DNA of 51,581 nt, from contig JACPRD010000125.1 of assembly GCA_016190145.1 (NCBI GenBank), positions 1 to 51,581 of the forward strand, given 5' to 3'. The notes under the pieces are model-generated. The model did not search any database. It worked only from the letters and a program-made list of their open reading frames with translations, and was not told where the DNA came from. Shown here piece by piece: positions 32,401 through 41,191 of the stretch; positions within the stretch are counted from its first letter, which is position 1; the number at the start of each line of letters is the position of its first letter. The stretch comes from Planctomycetota bacterium. Lineage in GTDB: Bacteria > Planctomycetota > MHYJ01 > WSZJ01. A program made the translations under genes and the position numbers.

Positions 32401-34914
32401 CAGGAAGACGTTGTGGTCCGTGGTGACCAGCAGCCCAGAGGTTGTCGCCGTACTCGCGTCCCCGCTTCCGGCTGTGCGGAGCGCCCGGAACGAAGAGCGG
32501 TACTGCTCCAGCACGCTATCGTCGATGAACCCCATTGCGTGCGCGGAGCGCACGACCATCCACCACGGCCCACCGAAGGCAAGCCTCGGTTCCACCGCAT
32601 CTCGCGAGAACTCGCACATCGTGTGCACGTGCATGTCGCGGTAGTGGCCGGAGGGGAAGAGGCGGGGGAGTTCCACGCCCAGGGCCACACGCAGAACTAC
32701 TTCCTGAGAGTCTGCACCTCTGTTGTGGGAAAAGAATGAACTGGTACCAAGAATAGGATTCTCGCTCGCGTTGAAGGCGTTGGTGAATCCGCGAACGTAG
32801 ATCAGACTCCCAGTTCCGAGATGATCGACATACGCGGGATCCATGGTGAGCTTGCTCAGAGGGACATTTAACACAATGTGCCAGCCATCGTGATCAATCC
32901 ACGGCGCCAACTGACCGAGCTGCATCGGATTACCGGCCCAGTCTTCCGCCAGTACGCCATGTTTCGCGGGCGACACGCGAACCGTCGGCTGATCGACGGG
33001 CTTTATCCCCGTGTGGATGCGTACGAGCGGGTATTCACCCAGGAAATCAACAGAGGGTCGCCCGATTTCAGGTGAGTAGCTGCGTGCCAGAGCCGTTGGA
33101 ATCTGTTCCAAGCCGAGATCTTTCAGCCAGGTCCCCGAAGTCGGCCGCGGTTTTGTCGGATCCTCGATCCACTCACCGGTTGCGGGATCGCCGTCGAGTT
33201 TCGTGTGAATCTCCGGCGCGAAAACTACGAAGGGGACCGAATTTCTACCCTCCGCAAGATAGGCGGGGGCGTCGAGGATGATCTCCTTTGTCGACCAGAC
33301 ATCGGCGTACTGCGGGGCTGCTTGCGGAGTGCTCAGATCAAGATACACGTCATACGTCGTCAGAGTTTTCGAGTCTTGCTCCAGCTTGACGATGAAGTGG
33401 ACCCGTTTCCACTTCGGATCAACTTCCTTGGGGAAACTGACATCCATACTGAACCGCGAGACCTCGCCACTTGCAACCGTAACCTCCAGCGTCGGGTTTT
33501 TTCCCGGAATATCGACAGCGATCACCCCCTTGAAGGCATCAGGTCTGGAGTTGATGATCGTACCGACGATTTGAGCCGGTTTTTCCGGGCCGATCCATCC
33601 CGAAACGGACACGGCACGAAGTGCTGCTTCTCCGCCCTCCGCCGCCACCTGCAGCCCCGCGTCGAGGGAGTCGTTGAACGGATTTCGGTCGCCCTCCACC
33701 TTCACGGAGGCGAACAGATCCGCTTCCGTCTCCTCCTGTGCCGGGATGTCGATTCCCACCCTGCTCAGTTCGCCCGGCTTGATCGGAGCGAACGTCGCCT
33801 TCCAGGAGGGCTTGCCGCCGAATCTCTCGACCTGGACTTCGCCGCCGAGTTCCTTGTCGCCGATGTTCCGGATGTCGACTACGTACTTGAACGGCTTGCC
33901 GATCGGTGCATACCAAGGCATCGAGTCGGCCCAGGTGATCACGAGGTCGCCATAGTCCGGTGCCGCGGCCTCGACACGCTTGTACGCCTCGGCATCTAGT
34001 TTCCGCGAAGCATAAATCTGGAAGTTGTTCCCCCCCTCCTGATGAGGCCCCGCGAGGACGAGCACGTCGCGGAGTTTCTGTGCGGTCCATCCCGGGTACT
34101 TCAGCCGCAGCCTTGCTGCCCAGCCTGCAGCCATAGCCGCCGCGACGCTGGTCCCCTCGAGCCGGGCATACCCGCCGGGATAGATCGTCGGCTTCATCGG
34201 CGGCCCGTGGAGTTCCGTCTTGCCCGAGCGGTTGGCCTTCTCCGCGATCTGGAGGCATTTCTTCCCGCTCCCGTCCTCCAGGATCATCCCGGTTTCCGCC
34301 CACGAGGTGCAGGAAACGACCCACGGGTGCGCCGCGGGGTAGAGATCGTGCGTGCCGCTCGTCGCCCCTGCCGCCGCCACCACGAGGACGCCCTTCTCCC
34401 GGGCCTTCGCGAGTGCCTTCTCCAGCGTCTCGGTGCTGCGTGACGACCCCATCGCGACGCAGATGACGTGGGCACCCGCATCGATCGCGCGGTCGATCCC
34501 GACGCCGACGAGCGTCGGAAGCGTGTCGAACTCGCTTCCGGTGGTGACCTTGACCGGCAGGATCCGGACGTTGAGCCCGGCGCACACGCCGTCGTAGTCC
34601 GCGTTCTCGTCGTCCGCGGCGATCAGGCCCGCGACGGACGTGCCGTGGCCGACGGCGTCCGCGGTCGAGGCGGAGACCTCCGCCACGTTGATGCCCTTCA
34701 GCACCTTGTCTTTCAGCGCCGGATGATCCGCGTCCACGCCGGTGTCCACGACCGCGATGATGATCGCGTCCTTCGGATCTCCGGGCTTCGCGTCTTCGAC
34801 GTCCACCGGACCGGGCCGCGGGCGGCGTTCGGCGGCGAAGAGGACTCCGATCGAGACGAGCAGGGCCGCTATGGAGCACACCACCGCGGCGGCGAGAACG
34901 GAGCGACCATTCAT
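29491..34914 (-). CDS. Giant exported subtilisin-like protease fused to a PHP-like domain
   Basis: A 1,807-residue protein with an N-terminal signal/anchor (SVLAAAVVCSIAALLVSIGV). Residues 50-290 are a peptidase S8 domain with Asp57 (IIIAVVDTGVDADHP), His90 (VGHGTSVAGLIAA) and Ser256 (RLEGTSVAAAMAAGWA). The oxyanion asparagine of AAGN is alanine here (VVAAAGATSGTHDLYPAA). Beta-sandwich modules resembling CARDB follow (about 310-520). Next come a CBM9/DOMON-like stretch (about 550-750) and a PHP-like region with YRDMHVHT (about 760), LVTTDHNVF (about 830), AYVAAHPHLG (about 1040) and FAGSDAHGSF (about 1175). The last 600 residues are beta-rich, ending near ATQQGTMKATGQLRARKN. It should act outside the cell; the metal-site half resembles the DUF3604 protein encoded at 20.6 kb. 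Confidence 0.85.
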   Translation of the reverse strand: MNGRSVLAAAVVCSIAALLVSIGVLFAAERRPRPGPVDVEDAKPGDPKDAIIIAVVDTGVDADHPALKDKVLKGINVAEVSASTADAVGHGTSVAGLIAADDENADYDGVCAGLNVRILPVKVTTGSEFDTLPTLVGVGIDRAIDAGAHVICVAMGSSRSTETLEKALAKAREKGVLVVAAAGATSGTHDLYPAAHPWVVSCTSWAETGMILEDGSGKKCLQIAEKANRSGKTELHGPPMKPTIYPGGYARLEGTSVAAAMAAGWAARLRLKYPGWTAQKLRDVLVLAGPHQEGGNNFQIYASRKLDAEAYKRVEAAAPDYGDLVITWADSMPWYAPIGKPFKYVVDIRNIGDKELGGEVQVERFGGKPSWKATFAPIKPGELSRVGIDIPAQEETEADLFASVKVEGDRNPFNDSLDAGLQVAAEGGEAALRAVSVSGWIGPEKPAQIVGTIINSRPDAFKGVIAVDIPGKNPTLEVTVASGEVSRFSMDVSFPKEVDPKWKRVHFIVKLEQDSKTLTTYDVYLDLSTPQAAPQYADVWSTKEIILDAPAYLAEGRNSVPFVVFAPEIHTKLDGDPATGEWIEDPTKPRPTSGTWLKDLGLEQIPTALARSYSPEIGRPSVDFLGEYPLVRIHTGIKPVDQPTVRVSPAKHGVLAEDWAGNPMQLGQLAPWIDHDGWHIVLNVPLSKLTMDPAYVDHLGTGSLIYVRGFTNAFNASENPILGTSSFFSHNRGADSQEVVLRVALGVELPRLFPSGHYRDMHVHTMCEFSRDAVEPRLAFGGPWWMVVRSAHAMGFIDDSVLEQYRSSFRALRTAGSGDASTATTSGLLVTTDHNVFLTDRDTPDAGPFGSWQDRSEWACLREAFGIGGNQELTMAVPRSFPSGAHALVYADEPFRGPWHGGRSFYIGMLVLKKVFSGDVLNGVFGPTGQLSADAGLAEYLKSLSGSPERRTKLREFLEEARGDSIRQEDVDAFAKTWEHTSMWEVRDLRKELEQLMEGAAKREGTDLKNATDVDPSCKTGNPWTVPMTEGKVWQLGGAYVAAHPHLGAKNFAETGDFLPGMLAWEEPDLRRAANVTEDKVPGFEKDFPFKGVQIWNEPHFEEQALAVPAELHALNPWRTGFLATSENWYTELAFGLYYYQKRLAAPGLSLTLEPDRGPDHARKFFIRKVFHFAGSDAHGSFNFTTGVAATLATHPKMISLLPLIGQGHESKVHTAHYGVARVYSEGTSLTSVLNGQSVCTDGPLAWMWLDADLKFDSKTLLWHQSRNAPEQGTDIDGQIGGEGDFDGKRTLLVRRACPSIVARVRSEGGAGCGGEVRHMELYRMRESQEHPDHENDQFSAFLPKAAHEWEASHSGEIHFEGLPFLAPEEPQFVFLGGFTGADKSRRFSPAERRCFTNPVWISTVEIGASVEPVFQDGKGLVPAGKFAVTVRTDHSMADGRDPVVIVKQLDEKGDSIVSSFTLQPSMGPAGIWRPRARMIRGRAELLEDSEMVAINLETIPLAARWYPRIGEVTFALIVSTPVDMNGNQLNPVAALKTIPFPGKIPMSEQPLDPGATGDPGVDHGANTPTGGQTVFVHVEPGETINLPHGGRVGDTRIPAGSWKVPDGVAQSPMDIAVQLGTHIVTVTILASPDAPEPGMTQAERGWVGVVPAPGQGTPTISVKNDSARVIEVGEPVVVTNSSIAFAAPETEPGALAVTVRQGNATKLWSLEAVAAKLEWDKTKAEVGDIRVLSVKLVGAARPGEWTISGRIVLGNAETVELAERVELHEGSLLVDRLPGTTSLVGRFRATQQGTMKATGQLRARKN

Positions 34915-35067
34915 CGAGAATCTCCCTCGAGCAGGAAAAACGAGTGTGTAGCGCGGGCGCCAGGCCCGACTACCCTGGGAGCAAGGCTATGTCGCGGGGA
35001 GCGGCAATACAAGTTTCTCCGGGCCCATCTGATTGACAGCGTGGCGTCCCGGGATTCTCATCTGCGC

Positions 35068-35778
35068 ATGACTTCGCCGAAACGCGCCGGGCCCGGGGCA
35101 AGGTCGGCTCTCCCCGAACCCCTCCGCGTTTTCGACCCAGTGAACGACTGGAAATGCACTACCTGCGGCACCGGGGAAGGGCTGCTCTTCCTCGAAGGCC
35201 AGTCGGCGCTCTGCCTCGCGTGCGCCGATCTCGACCACCTCGTCTTCCTGCCCCGCGGGGACGCCGCGCTCTCGCGCCGCGCTCGCGTGCACAGCCGGCT
35301 CTGCGCGGTCGTGCTGCGGTTTTCGCGGGCCCGGAAGCAGTACGAGCGGCAGGGGCTGCTCGTGGAGCCGCAGGCGCTCGAGCGCGCGGAGGCGGAGTGC
35401 GAGGCCGATGAGGGCGCGCGCGCCCTTCGGCGCGAGCGCGACGAGGTGAGGCGGGCCGGAGAGGACAAGGCGCTCATTCTCGATATGACCGCGGCGCTCC
35501 TCCGGCTCTTCCCCGCATGCCCACCGCACGATGCCGCCTCCCTCGCGGGCCATACGGCGGTTCGTGGAAGCGGCCGCGTCGGCCGGAGCGCGGCGGGGCG
35601 GGCGCTCGACGACGAGGCGCTCACGCTGGCCGCGGTCGCGTGGATCCGGCACCGGCGGACGGATTACGATGATCTCCTGATGTCGGGCATGGACCGCGCG
35701 GACGCGCGGGAGAGGATCCGAGGCGCGGTGGATCGGGTGCTGGAGGCGTGGAGAGCGGCGGGAGGGACCGCTTCCTGA
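35068..35778 (+). CDS. DUF2293 domain protein
   Basis: A 236-residue protein from ATG 35068. The N-terminal half has a Cys-rich zinc-binding-like segment (WKCTTCGTGEGLLFLEGQSA followed by LCLACADLDHLVFLPRGDAA) and an Arg/Glu-rich helix. The C-terminal DUF2293 signature reads AVAWIRHRRTDYDDLLMSGM and RADARERIRGAVDRVLEAWR. The two CxxC motifs suggest one zinc ion. Members occur in bacteria and fungi with no established function; nucleic-acid binding has been proposed only by composition. It is divergently oriented from the giant protease, with 153 bp between the starts and no clear promoter seen. Confidence 0.8.
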   Translation: MTSPKRAGPGARSALPEPLRVFDPVNDWKCTTCGTGEGLLFLEGQSALCLACADLDHLVFLPRGDAALSRRARVHSRLCAVVLRFSRARKQYERQGLLVEPQALERAEAECEADEGARALRRERDEVRRAGEDKALILDMTAALLRLFPACPPHDAASLAGHTAVRGSGRVGRSAAGRALDDEALTLAAVAWIRHRRTDYDDLLMSGMDRADARERIRGAVDRVLEAWRAAGGTAS

Positions 35779-35789
35779 AGGGCTCCGCT

Positions 35790-35970
35790 GCGCCGGGTAC
35801 TTTAACTTGGCTAGTAGGATGATGTTATGGGACCAGGGCAACCCACCAGACACCGTCTGGTGAATTGACTCTTCGGTCCGGGCCTCGGCGAACACCCGCA
35901 TGTACCGGGGCTTCGTTGGTGAGAAACCGGACATGTCCGGAAACTCCGAGCGCGGATCCCTCGAGAGCCG
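35790..35970 (-). pseudogene. Relic of a DUF1016 (YhcG-type PDDEXK nuclease) gene
   Basis: The minus strand between DUF2293 and the TPR gene encodes LSRDPRSEFPDMSGFSPTKP, RYMRVFAEARTEESIHQ and PWSHNIILLAKLK. These match the N-terminal YhcG region (LSRDL...EFPGMKGFS..NLKYMR.F...PWGHN..LL.K.K). No start, no nuclease domain and no complete 3' part remain, so only about 60 codons of a once larger gene survive. The perfect palindromes in this stretch (35844-35862, 35927-35940) fall within this relic. Confidence 0.6.
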
Positions 35971-36062
35971 CTGCACGACGCTGGTCCCCACCCCCGCCTT
36001 CGGTTTCCGTGCTAGCCCGTCCCGGCTACCATCGCTTCCATGCACGAAGCGAGGAAACACCC

Positions 36063-37492
36063 GTGACCTCCGCGGAAGTAGCCTACCTGTTCCGCCACGC
36101 CGTGCTGCGCGACGCCGCCTATCAGCTCCAGCTCCCCGGCGACCGCGCGCGGCTGCACGGGCTGGCGTTCGCGCTGATCGAAGCGCTGTTCGGGGGCCGG
36201 GCGCCGGAGCCGCCGCGCCTGGACGCCGGCAACGCGGTTCCCGTGCCGCCGCACGAGGCCGATGCGGTGGCGGCCGAACTGGCCGACCAGGCGCGCGCGG
36301 CCCGGCAGGCGGCCGTGGGTGCGGAGTCGGAGGCATTCCTTGCCGCCGAGCGGCTCTACCTGCGCCGCGCGGCGCATTTCCTCGAAAGGCGCTTCCAGTA
36401 CGCCGATTTCGCCGCCCTGTGGCAGCGGCTCGCGGAACTCGCCGAGGGAGAGGCGAAGGGCGAGTTCCTGCACTGGGCGGCCCACGCTTCGTGGTTCTCC
36501 CACCGCCTCGGCGCCGCCGAGTCCCTCTACGCGGAGGCGATCCGCCTCGCGCGCGAGACCGGCCGCCGCCGGGCCGAGGGACTCGCGCTGGGCGACCTCG
36601 CCAGCCTCTTCCGCCAGACCGGCCGCGTCGACGAGGCCGAGCGCGCCCACGAACAGGCGATCGCGCTTCATCGCGAAGTCGGCAACCGCCGTTTCGAAGC
36701 CTCGGCCCTCGGCAACCGGGCGAATCTCTTTGCGGAAACGGCCCGCGGCGAGCGGGCGGAGCGCCTCTACGGGGAGGCCATCGCGATCGGGCGCGGCCTC
36801 GGCCGCCGCGGCGAGCCCGGCCGCCCCCTCGGCAACCTCGCGATGCTCTTCCATAAGACCGGCCGCATCGACCTCGCGGAGCGGAGTTTTCGGGAAGCGC
36901 TCGCCGCGCACCGCCGCCGCCGGAACCGCCGGTCGGAGGGGATCGTGCTGGGCAACCTGTCACTGCTGCTCGGCGGCACCGGCCGGCACCGCCTGGCCGA
37001 GTCCGCCGCCGGCCGGTCGCTCGCCATCGCGCGGGAGGTCGGCGACCGGGTTTCGGAGGGAATCTCGCTCGCCAACCTCGGCGCCGTCTACCGGAGCACC
37101 GGCCGCCCCGAGGCCGCCGAGCGCGCATTTCGGACCGCCATCGCCATCCACCGCGAGGTCAGCGACCGCCGCTCCGAGGGCGTCGCCCTCGCAACCTCGC
37201 CGACGTCTACCGCGCCACCGCCCGCCCCGACCAGGCCGATCGCGCCTACCAGGAGGCCCTCGCCATCCACCGCGAAGTCGGCCACCCCTCCGCCGAAGGC
37301 GCCCACCGCTGCACCTACGCGGAGCTCCTCCTGTCGCAGGGCCGGATCGAACCCGCGCGCGAACATTGGGAGAAGGGCGCGGCGCTTCTCCGCGAGGTCC
37401 AGGACACCGACGGCCTCCGCGCCCGGACGGAGGCGATGCGGAGGGAGTGCGCGAAGGCGGGGGTGTCGAGGTTGGATGGGGGGAGGGGCTGA
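36063..37492 (+). CDS. TPR protein of the planctomycete type (one-base frame change near the C-terminus)
   Basis: Starts at GTG 36063. An N-terminal helical segment, AEVAYLFRHAVLRDAAYQLQ, resembles the linker found in large ATPase/TPR regulators. From about residue 130, back-to-back tetratricopeptide repeats of the RRxEGxALGxLAxLxxxTGR type follow (TGRRRAEGLALGDLASLFRQ, VGNRRFEASALGNRANLFAE, VGDRVSEGISLANLGAVYRS). At 37190-37192 the codons read CTC-GCA-ACC where CTC-GGC-AAC would continue the repeat. The next frame then reads NLADVYRATARPDQADRAYQ to the TGA at 37490-37492. Restored length is 476 residues. TPRs bind proteins; the partner is unknown. Confidence 0.8.
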
Positions 37493-37563
37493 AGCAGTGG
37501 TCGGCGGGTGAGGGGGCCGTTTGAAAGGTGGCGCCGCCTCCTGACTTCCGATTCAATTTCCCC

Positions 37564-39594
37564 ATGCCCGACTTCGGCGACGTCTACCGGCCCTGCCGCT
37601 GCGGAAGCGGAAAGAAGTACAAGTTCTGCTGTCTCCCCCGCGATCGCGACGGGGCGCGGTCGCTGGCCGCCCGGGTTTCCGCCGTGCCCGAGGGAGACAT
37701 GCTGCGGGCCGATGAAGAAAAAGCGCTCGGCCAGCGGTGCCTGAACGCGGGGGACGGGGCGGGGGCGAAGCGGCATTTCCGGAATGCGATCCGGCTGGTG
37801 CCGGCCCTGCCGCACTTTCACAACAACCTCGCCCTGGCGCACTACCTGGACGGGGAGATCGAGGAGGCGCTCGCGACCGTGGAGAAGGTCGATCGCGAGG
37901 TCGCGCCGGGCAACGTGTTCGCGCTCGGCAGCCTCGTCCACTACGCGATGGTGCTCGGCCGGGACGACGCGGCGCGCGCGGCAGGCGAGCGCTTGGCGCG
38001 GGGGCCGGCCATGGACGAGGACCAGGCGTACAAGAAATGCGAGGGGCTGGCGCGGCTGGGAAGGCACGCGGAGGTGCTCGAGGCCGCGAAGGCCGGAATG
38101 GGGACGGCCCGCGCGAACCGCCCGAGCCTGGCGTTCTTCGCCGGGACGGCGTGCGCGAATCTCGCCCGGTACGACGAGGCGCTGGCGTGGCTGCGGCAGG
38201 CACGCGGCGACGAAGGGAAGGGGGAGCGGGCGGAGCGGTACGAGCGGCGGCTGGCGAAAAAGCAGGGTCCGGGGACGTTCGACGGAGGTTGGCCGTACCT
38301 GGAACTCCAGGAGTGGGCACCGGCGGGGCTCCTGAAGCGCATGCAGACCGGGGAGTCCTCGAAGCAGGTTCCCGGCCTCGTGTACGGATTGTGCGACGCG
38401 CTGGAAGCCGGGCACCACCAGGAGCAGACCCTCCAGCTGCTGGGCCTGATCGGCACCCCGGCCGCTCTCGACGTGCTTCGGAGGATCGCCGACGGGACCT
38501 GGGGGACCGCCGATCTCCGCACGGCCGCCCTCGCGGCGCTCCAGCGCGCCGGAGCGCTTCCGAAAGACGGACCCCTGAAAATCTGGACCGGCGAAACCTG
38601 GACCGAGATTGAAACCACGAGCCACCGGATCGAGCCCGGATGTGCCGAGCGGGCGCCCGAGGCCCTCATGGACCGCGCTCGCGCCGCCATGGTCGCGCTC
38701 AAGGAAGGCCGCTGGGAAGAGGCGGAGCGGCAGTTCCGGGAACTGGCAGAGCGCGCGCCGCGGCACGCCCCGTTCCGGCACAACCGCGCGGTGGCGCTCG
38801 AGGCGCTCGGCCGGGACGAAGAAGCCTTCGCGCTGCTCCGCGCGCTGGCCGACGAACAGCCCGCCTACCTGATGGCGCACGCGACGCTGGCGACGATGTA
38901 CCTGGACCGCGACCGGCTCGAGGAAGCCCGCGAAGCCTTTCGCCGGATCCGCCTCCCGAACCCCTGTGAGCCCGACTGGTACTCCGCCTACCTCATGGCG
39001 GCCGGCCGGGTCGCTCTCGACGACGGGAAGTTCGACGCGGCCGTCCGCTCCTTCGAAAACCTCGCCCGCTTCGACGACCGCCCCGGAATGCGCCGCCTCG
39101 CGGAGGACTTCGCGGCCGAGGCCCGCGAGCGGGGCCGCGGCGACCTGAGCGACCGCCGCGCCCACGAGCGCGAACGCTCCCGCCTCCTCTCCCGCGACGC
39201 CGGCCTCGAGGAGTGCTTCGCCGGGCGCACGCGCGTCGACCTGGGCGGGATCGCCCTGCGCTGCGGAGTCGATCTCACCCGTTCCACCACGAAGCCCCGC
39301 ATGATCGCCGCCATCGCCCGCGACTGGCCCGCCCGCGCCCCCCGCATCGCCGAGGGCCTCACCGACCGCTCGAAACGCGCCCTCGCCGCCCTCCTCGCCG
39401 CCGGCGGCGTCGCGGAGTTCGTCGCGTTCACGAAAGCGCACGAAGCCGCCGGGCCGGAGACGCCGGACGGGCCGGGCGTGATGCAGGAGCTGATGGCCGA
39501 AGGCATGGTCGCGTGCGGGATCGTGGACGGGAAGGCGAGCGTGGTGGTGCCGAGGGAGTTGAGGGAGGGGCTGGCGCTCGCAGTCAGGCTTTGA
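37564..39594 (+). CDS. SEC-C zinc motif and TPR protein
   Basis: A 676-residue protein from ATG 37564 (GTG 37528 would add 12 residues). The N-terminal SEC-C motif YRPCRCGSGKKYKFCC (about 8-23) binds one zinc. TPR-like helices follow (ALPHFHNNLALAHYLDGEIE, ANLARYDEALAWLRQARGDE, HAPFRHNRAVALEALGRDEE). There is a repeat-rich stretch of HEAT-like character in the middle (LGLIGTPAALDVLRRIADG), and a C-terminal helical domain (LTDRSKRALAALLAAGGVAE, MQELMAEGMVACGIVDGKAS). SEC-C motifs mediate binding to SecB-like, nucleic-acid or protein partners. The role is unknown; it is probably a cytoplasmic adaptor. Confidence 0.82.
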   Translation: MPDFGDVYRPCRCGSGKKYKFCCLPRDRDGARSLAARVSAVPEGDMLRADEEKALGQRCLNAGDGAGAKRHFRNAIRLVPALPHFHNNLALAHYLDGEIEEALATVEKVDREVAPGNVFALGSLVHYAMVLGRDDAARAAGERLARGPAMDEDQAYKKCEGLARLGRHAEVLEAAKAGMGTARANRPSLAFFAGTACANLARYDEALAWLRQARGDEGKGERAERYERRLAKKQGPGTFDGGWPYLELQEWAPAGLLKRMQTGESSKQVPGLVYGLCDALEAGHHQEQTLQLLGLIGTPAALDVLRRIADGTWGTADLRTAALAALQRAGALPKDGPLKIWTGETWTEIETTSHRIEPGCAERAPEALMDRARAAMVALKEGRWEEAERQFRELAERAPRHAPFRHNRAVALEALGRDEEAFALLRALADEQPAYLMAHATLATMYLDRDRLEEAREAFRRIRLPNPCEPDWYSAYLMAAGRVALDDGKFDAAVRSFENLARFDDRPGMRRLAEDFAAEARERGRGDLSDRRAHERERSRLLSRDAGLEECFAGRTRVDLGGIALRCGVDLTRSTTKPRMIAAIARDWPARAPRIAEGLTDRSKRALAALLAAGGVAEFVAFTKAHEAAGPETPDGPGVMQELMAEGMVACGIVDGKASVVVPRELREGLALAVRL

Positions 39595-40018
39595 AGGGGA
39601 AGTACATCCGCGTGACGAACTTCGGGTGCAGTCTGTCGAAGTCCGCGTCGTTCGTGACAAGGATTGCGTCCGCGGCGGCGGCGCACGCGGCGATCCAGAC
39701 GTCGTTGTCCCGCATCGAGATTCCGGAACTCTTGCAGAAGACGTGAATCTCCGCGTAGCGGTCGAGGACGGAAGCGTTGTTGACGTCCACGACGACCAGT
39801 TCCCGCATCTGCTGTTCGAGTCTGGCGGCCTGGGGGTCGCCCTAGTTGCGGAGCCGCGCGAACGCACGGGCCTCCGCGATGCTGATCACCGAGGTCAGCG
39901 GCTTGTCCGGACGCGACCTGAGGTTGAGGCTTGCATCCATCCGCCTGGCGACGTCGTTCGCGCGGATGACGTTGAGAACGACTGAGGTGTCGAGAAGGAG
40001 GAGTTCAGAGGCGCTCAA
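39584..40018 (-). pseudogene. PIN-domain ribonuclease (VapC-like), interrupted by an in-frame TAG
   Basis: From TTG 40018 the frame encodes LSASELLLLDTSVVLNVIRA (first PIN aspartate) and SVISIAEARAFARLRN (conserved Glu). It then stops at TAG (39842-39844). The same frame continues QAARLEQQMRELVVVDV, ISMRDNDVWIAACAAAADAI and LVTNDADFDRLHPKFV with the remaining acidic residues, to 39584. Only this stop disrupts a 144-codon PIN gene. A shorter product could start at ATG 39808. TTG overlaps the upstream gene's stop (TTGA), so both are one operon. Confidence 0.7.
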
Positions 40019-40941
40019 GAAATCTTGCGGAGAGCTTCGGAGAATTCCTCCTCACTCTCGTCTCCCGGCCACTGACCGAAGATCGCCGAAATTCCTGACT
40101 TCAGCCCTTGAGGCACTCGCAGCTTCCTGTCATCCAGAGGTGCGAAGACCGGATTGGGAGTCCTCGACCACAGAGCCACATTGCCATCCGCGGGAACGAC
40201 TTCTTCAGCCTCGACGCGCAGCACGCGCCCCGACGGACGGAACTTGGCGGTCCCCGCGACCCGGACCTGGGAACCCCAGAGTTTCCCGAGGTTCTTGAGA
40301 TTGATGTCGGGGCTCGAGATAACGCCTCGCAGGCTGGTTCCATCTTCCAGGTCGAGCATGAAGATGCGCTCGCTGTGCTTGAGCAGGTCGAGTTTCCCAG
40401 CCACGATGACCCGCTGATCGGGCGGAATGGCCTTCCGCAGCCGTCCCAGCCGCCCCAGCGCCGCATGGTCCACGCCGAGCGGCCGATCGCCGTCGAGCTC
40501 GATCCGTTCGATGCCGTGTGACGTGACCGAATCGAGGTCCTCGAAAGTCGAGATGAGTCCGTCATCGAAAAGCTCGCTGTCCTCGCGTGCCTCCAGAGCG
40601 TCGCGGAGGCTCTCCTGCAGCACGTCGATCCCGCTTCGTCCCGGATCGAGCTCCGGGAAAAAGTGGGATTGACCGAAGACCTCCGGCGCGCACTCCCGCA
40701 GGGACCGGGCCTCGACCACGACCTGGGTCGAGCCCGATTCGAATCCTGTCAGGTCGAAATCGGCGGCCTTCTCAATCCAGCTCGCAGGCTTCCCGGGCGC
40801 CCGGCTTCTGCCCTCCATGCGGAGGCGCAGCGCCTCCTGGGATCCCTGGACCAGGAAGACCAGGAGGTCCTTGAGGACCGCGGCCGAAATGCGGACTCCT
40901 TTCGTGCCGGGCCCGACAAGACGGATTCTGTGCTGGATCAT
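40015..40941 (-). CDS. Protein of unknown function coupled to a PIN gene (antitoxin position)
   Basis: A 308-residue protein from ATG 40941. It reads MIQHRIRLVGPGTKGVRISA, LLVFLVQGSQEALRLRMEGR, FDLTGFESGSTQVVVEARSL and GRSGIDVLQESLRDALEARE. The C-terminal beta-region is KLDLLKHSERIFMLDLEDGT and KFRPSGRVLRVEAEEVVPAD. I recognise it as a recurrent bacterial family without an assigned function; the C-terminal 120 residues resemble OB-fold-like strands. It overlaps the downstream PIN gene by four bases, the layout of toxin-antitoxin modules. It may be the PIN protein's regulator or partner, but no DNA-binding motif is visible. Confidence 0.7.
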   Translation of the reverse strand: MIQHRIRLVGPGTKGVRISAAVLKDLLVFLVQGSQEALRLRMEGRSRAPGKPASWIEKAADFDLTGFESGSTQVVVEARSLRECAPEVFGQSHFFPELDPGRSGIDVLQESLRDALEAREDSELFDDGLISTFEDLDSVTSHGIERIELDGDRPLGVDHAALGRLGRLRKAIPPDQRVIVAGKLDLLKHSERIFMLDLEDGTSLRGVISSPDINLKNLGKLWGSQVRVAGTAKFRPSGRVLRVEAEEVVPADGNVALWSRTPNPVFAPLDDRKLRVPQGLKSGISAIFGQWPGDESEEEFSEALRKIS

Positions 40942-41191
40942 CGGGGGTTAGTCCTTGTGGCCTCGATTCTACCCCTGTTCATCGACCGAATCAGCCCGCG
41001 GGCTGGTTGAAAGCACGCTCCCGCTTTTCCTCGCGGATCGGGTCTCACCTGGGGATGGACCGATTCGATTGCGCCACCCCGTGGCGAATCCAGCGATTCT
41101 GGCGCAATCGGGGTCCTCCAATGGGCGCCATGTGTGCCGTAAGACTTGACCGGACAATGGCTTATATCTAACAGGAATCCGCTGAAGGGAG

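Noticed and set aside
35844..35940. Palindromes CACCAGAC-ACC-GTCTGGTG and CCGGACATGTCCGG as operators of the TPR gene.
   Set aside because: They fall inside codons of the DUF1016 relic and no paired promoter elements surround them.
41146..41172. TTGACC followed by TATATCTAAC as a promoter.
   Set aside because: Possible -10 boxes lie only 11-15 bp from the -35, and no plus-strand gene follows.
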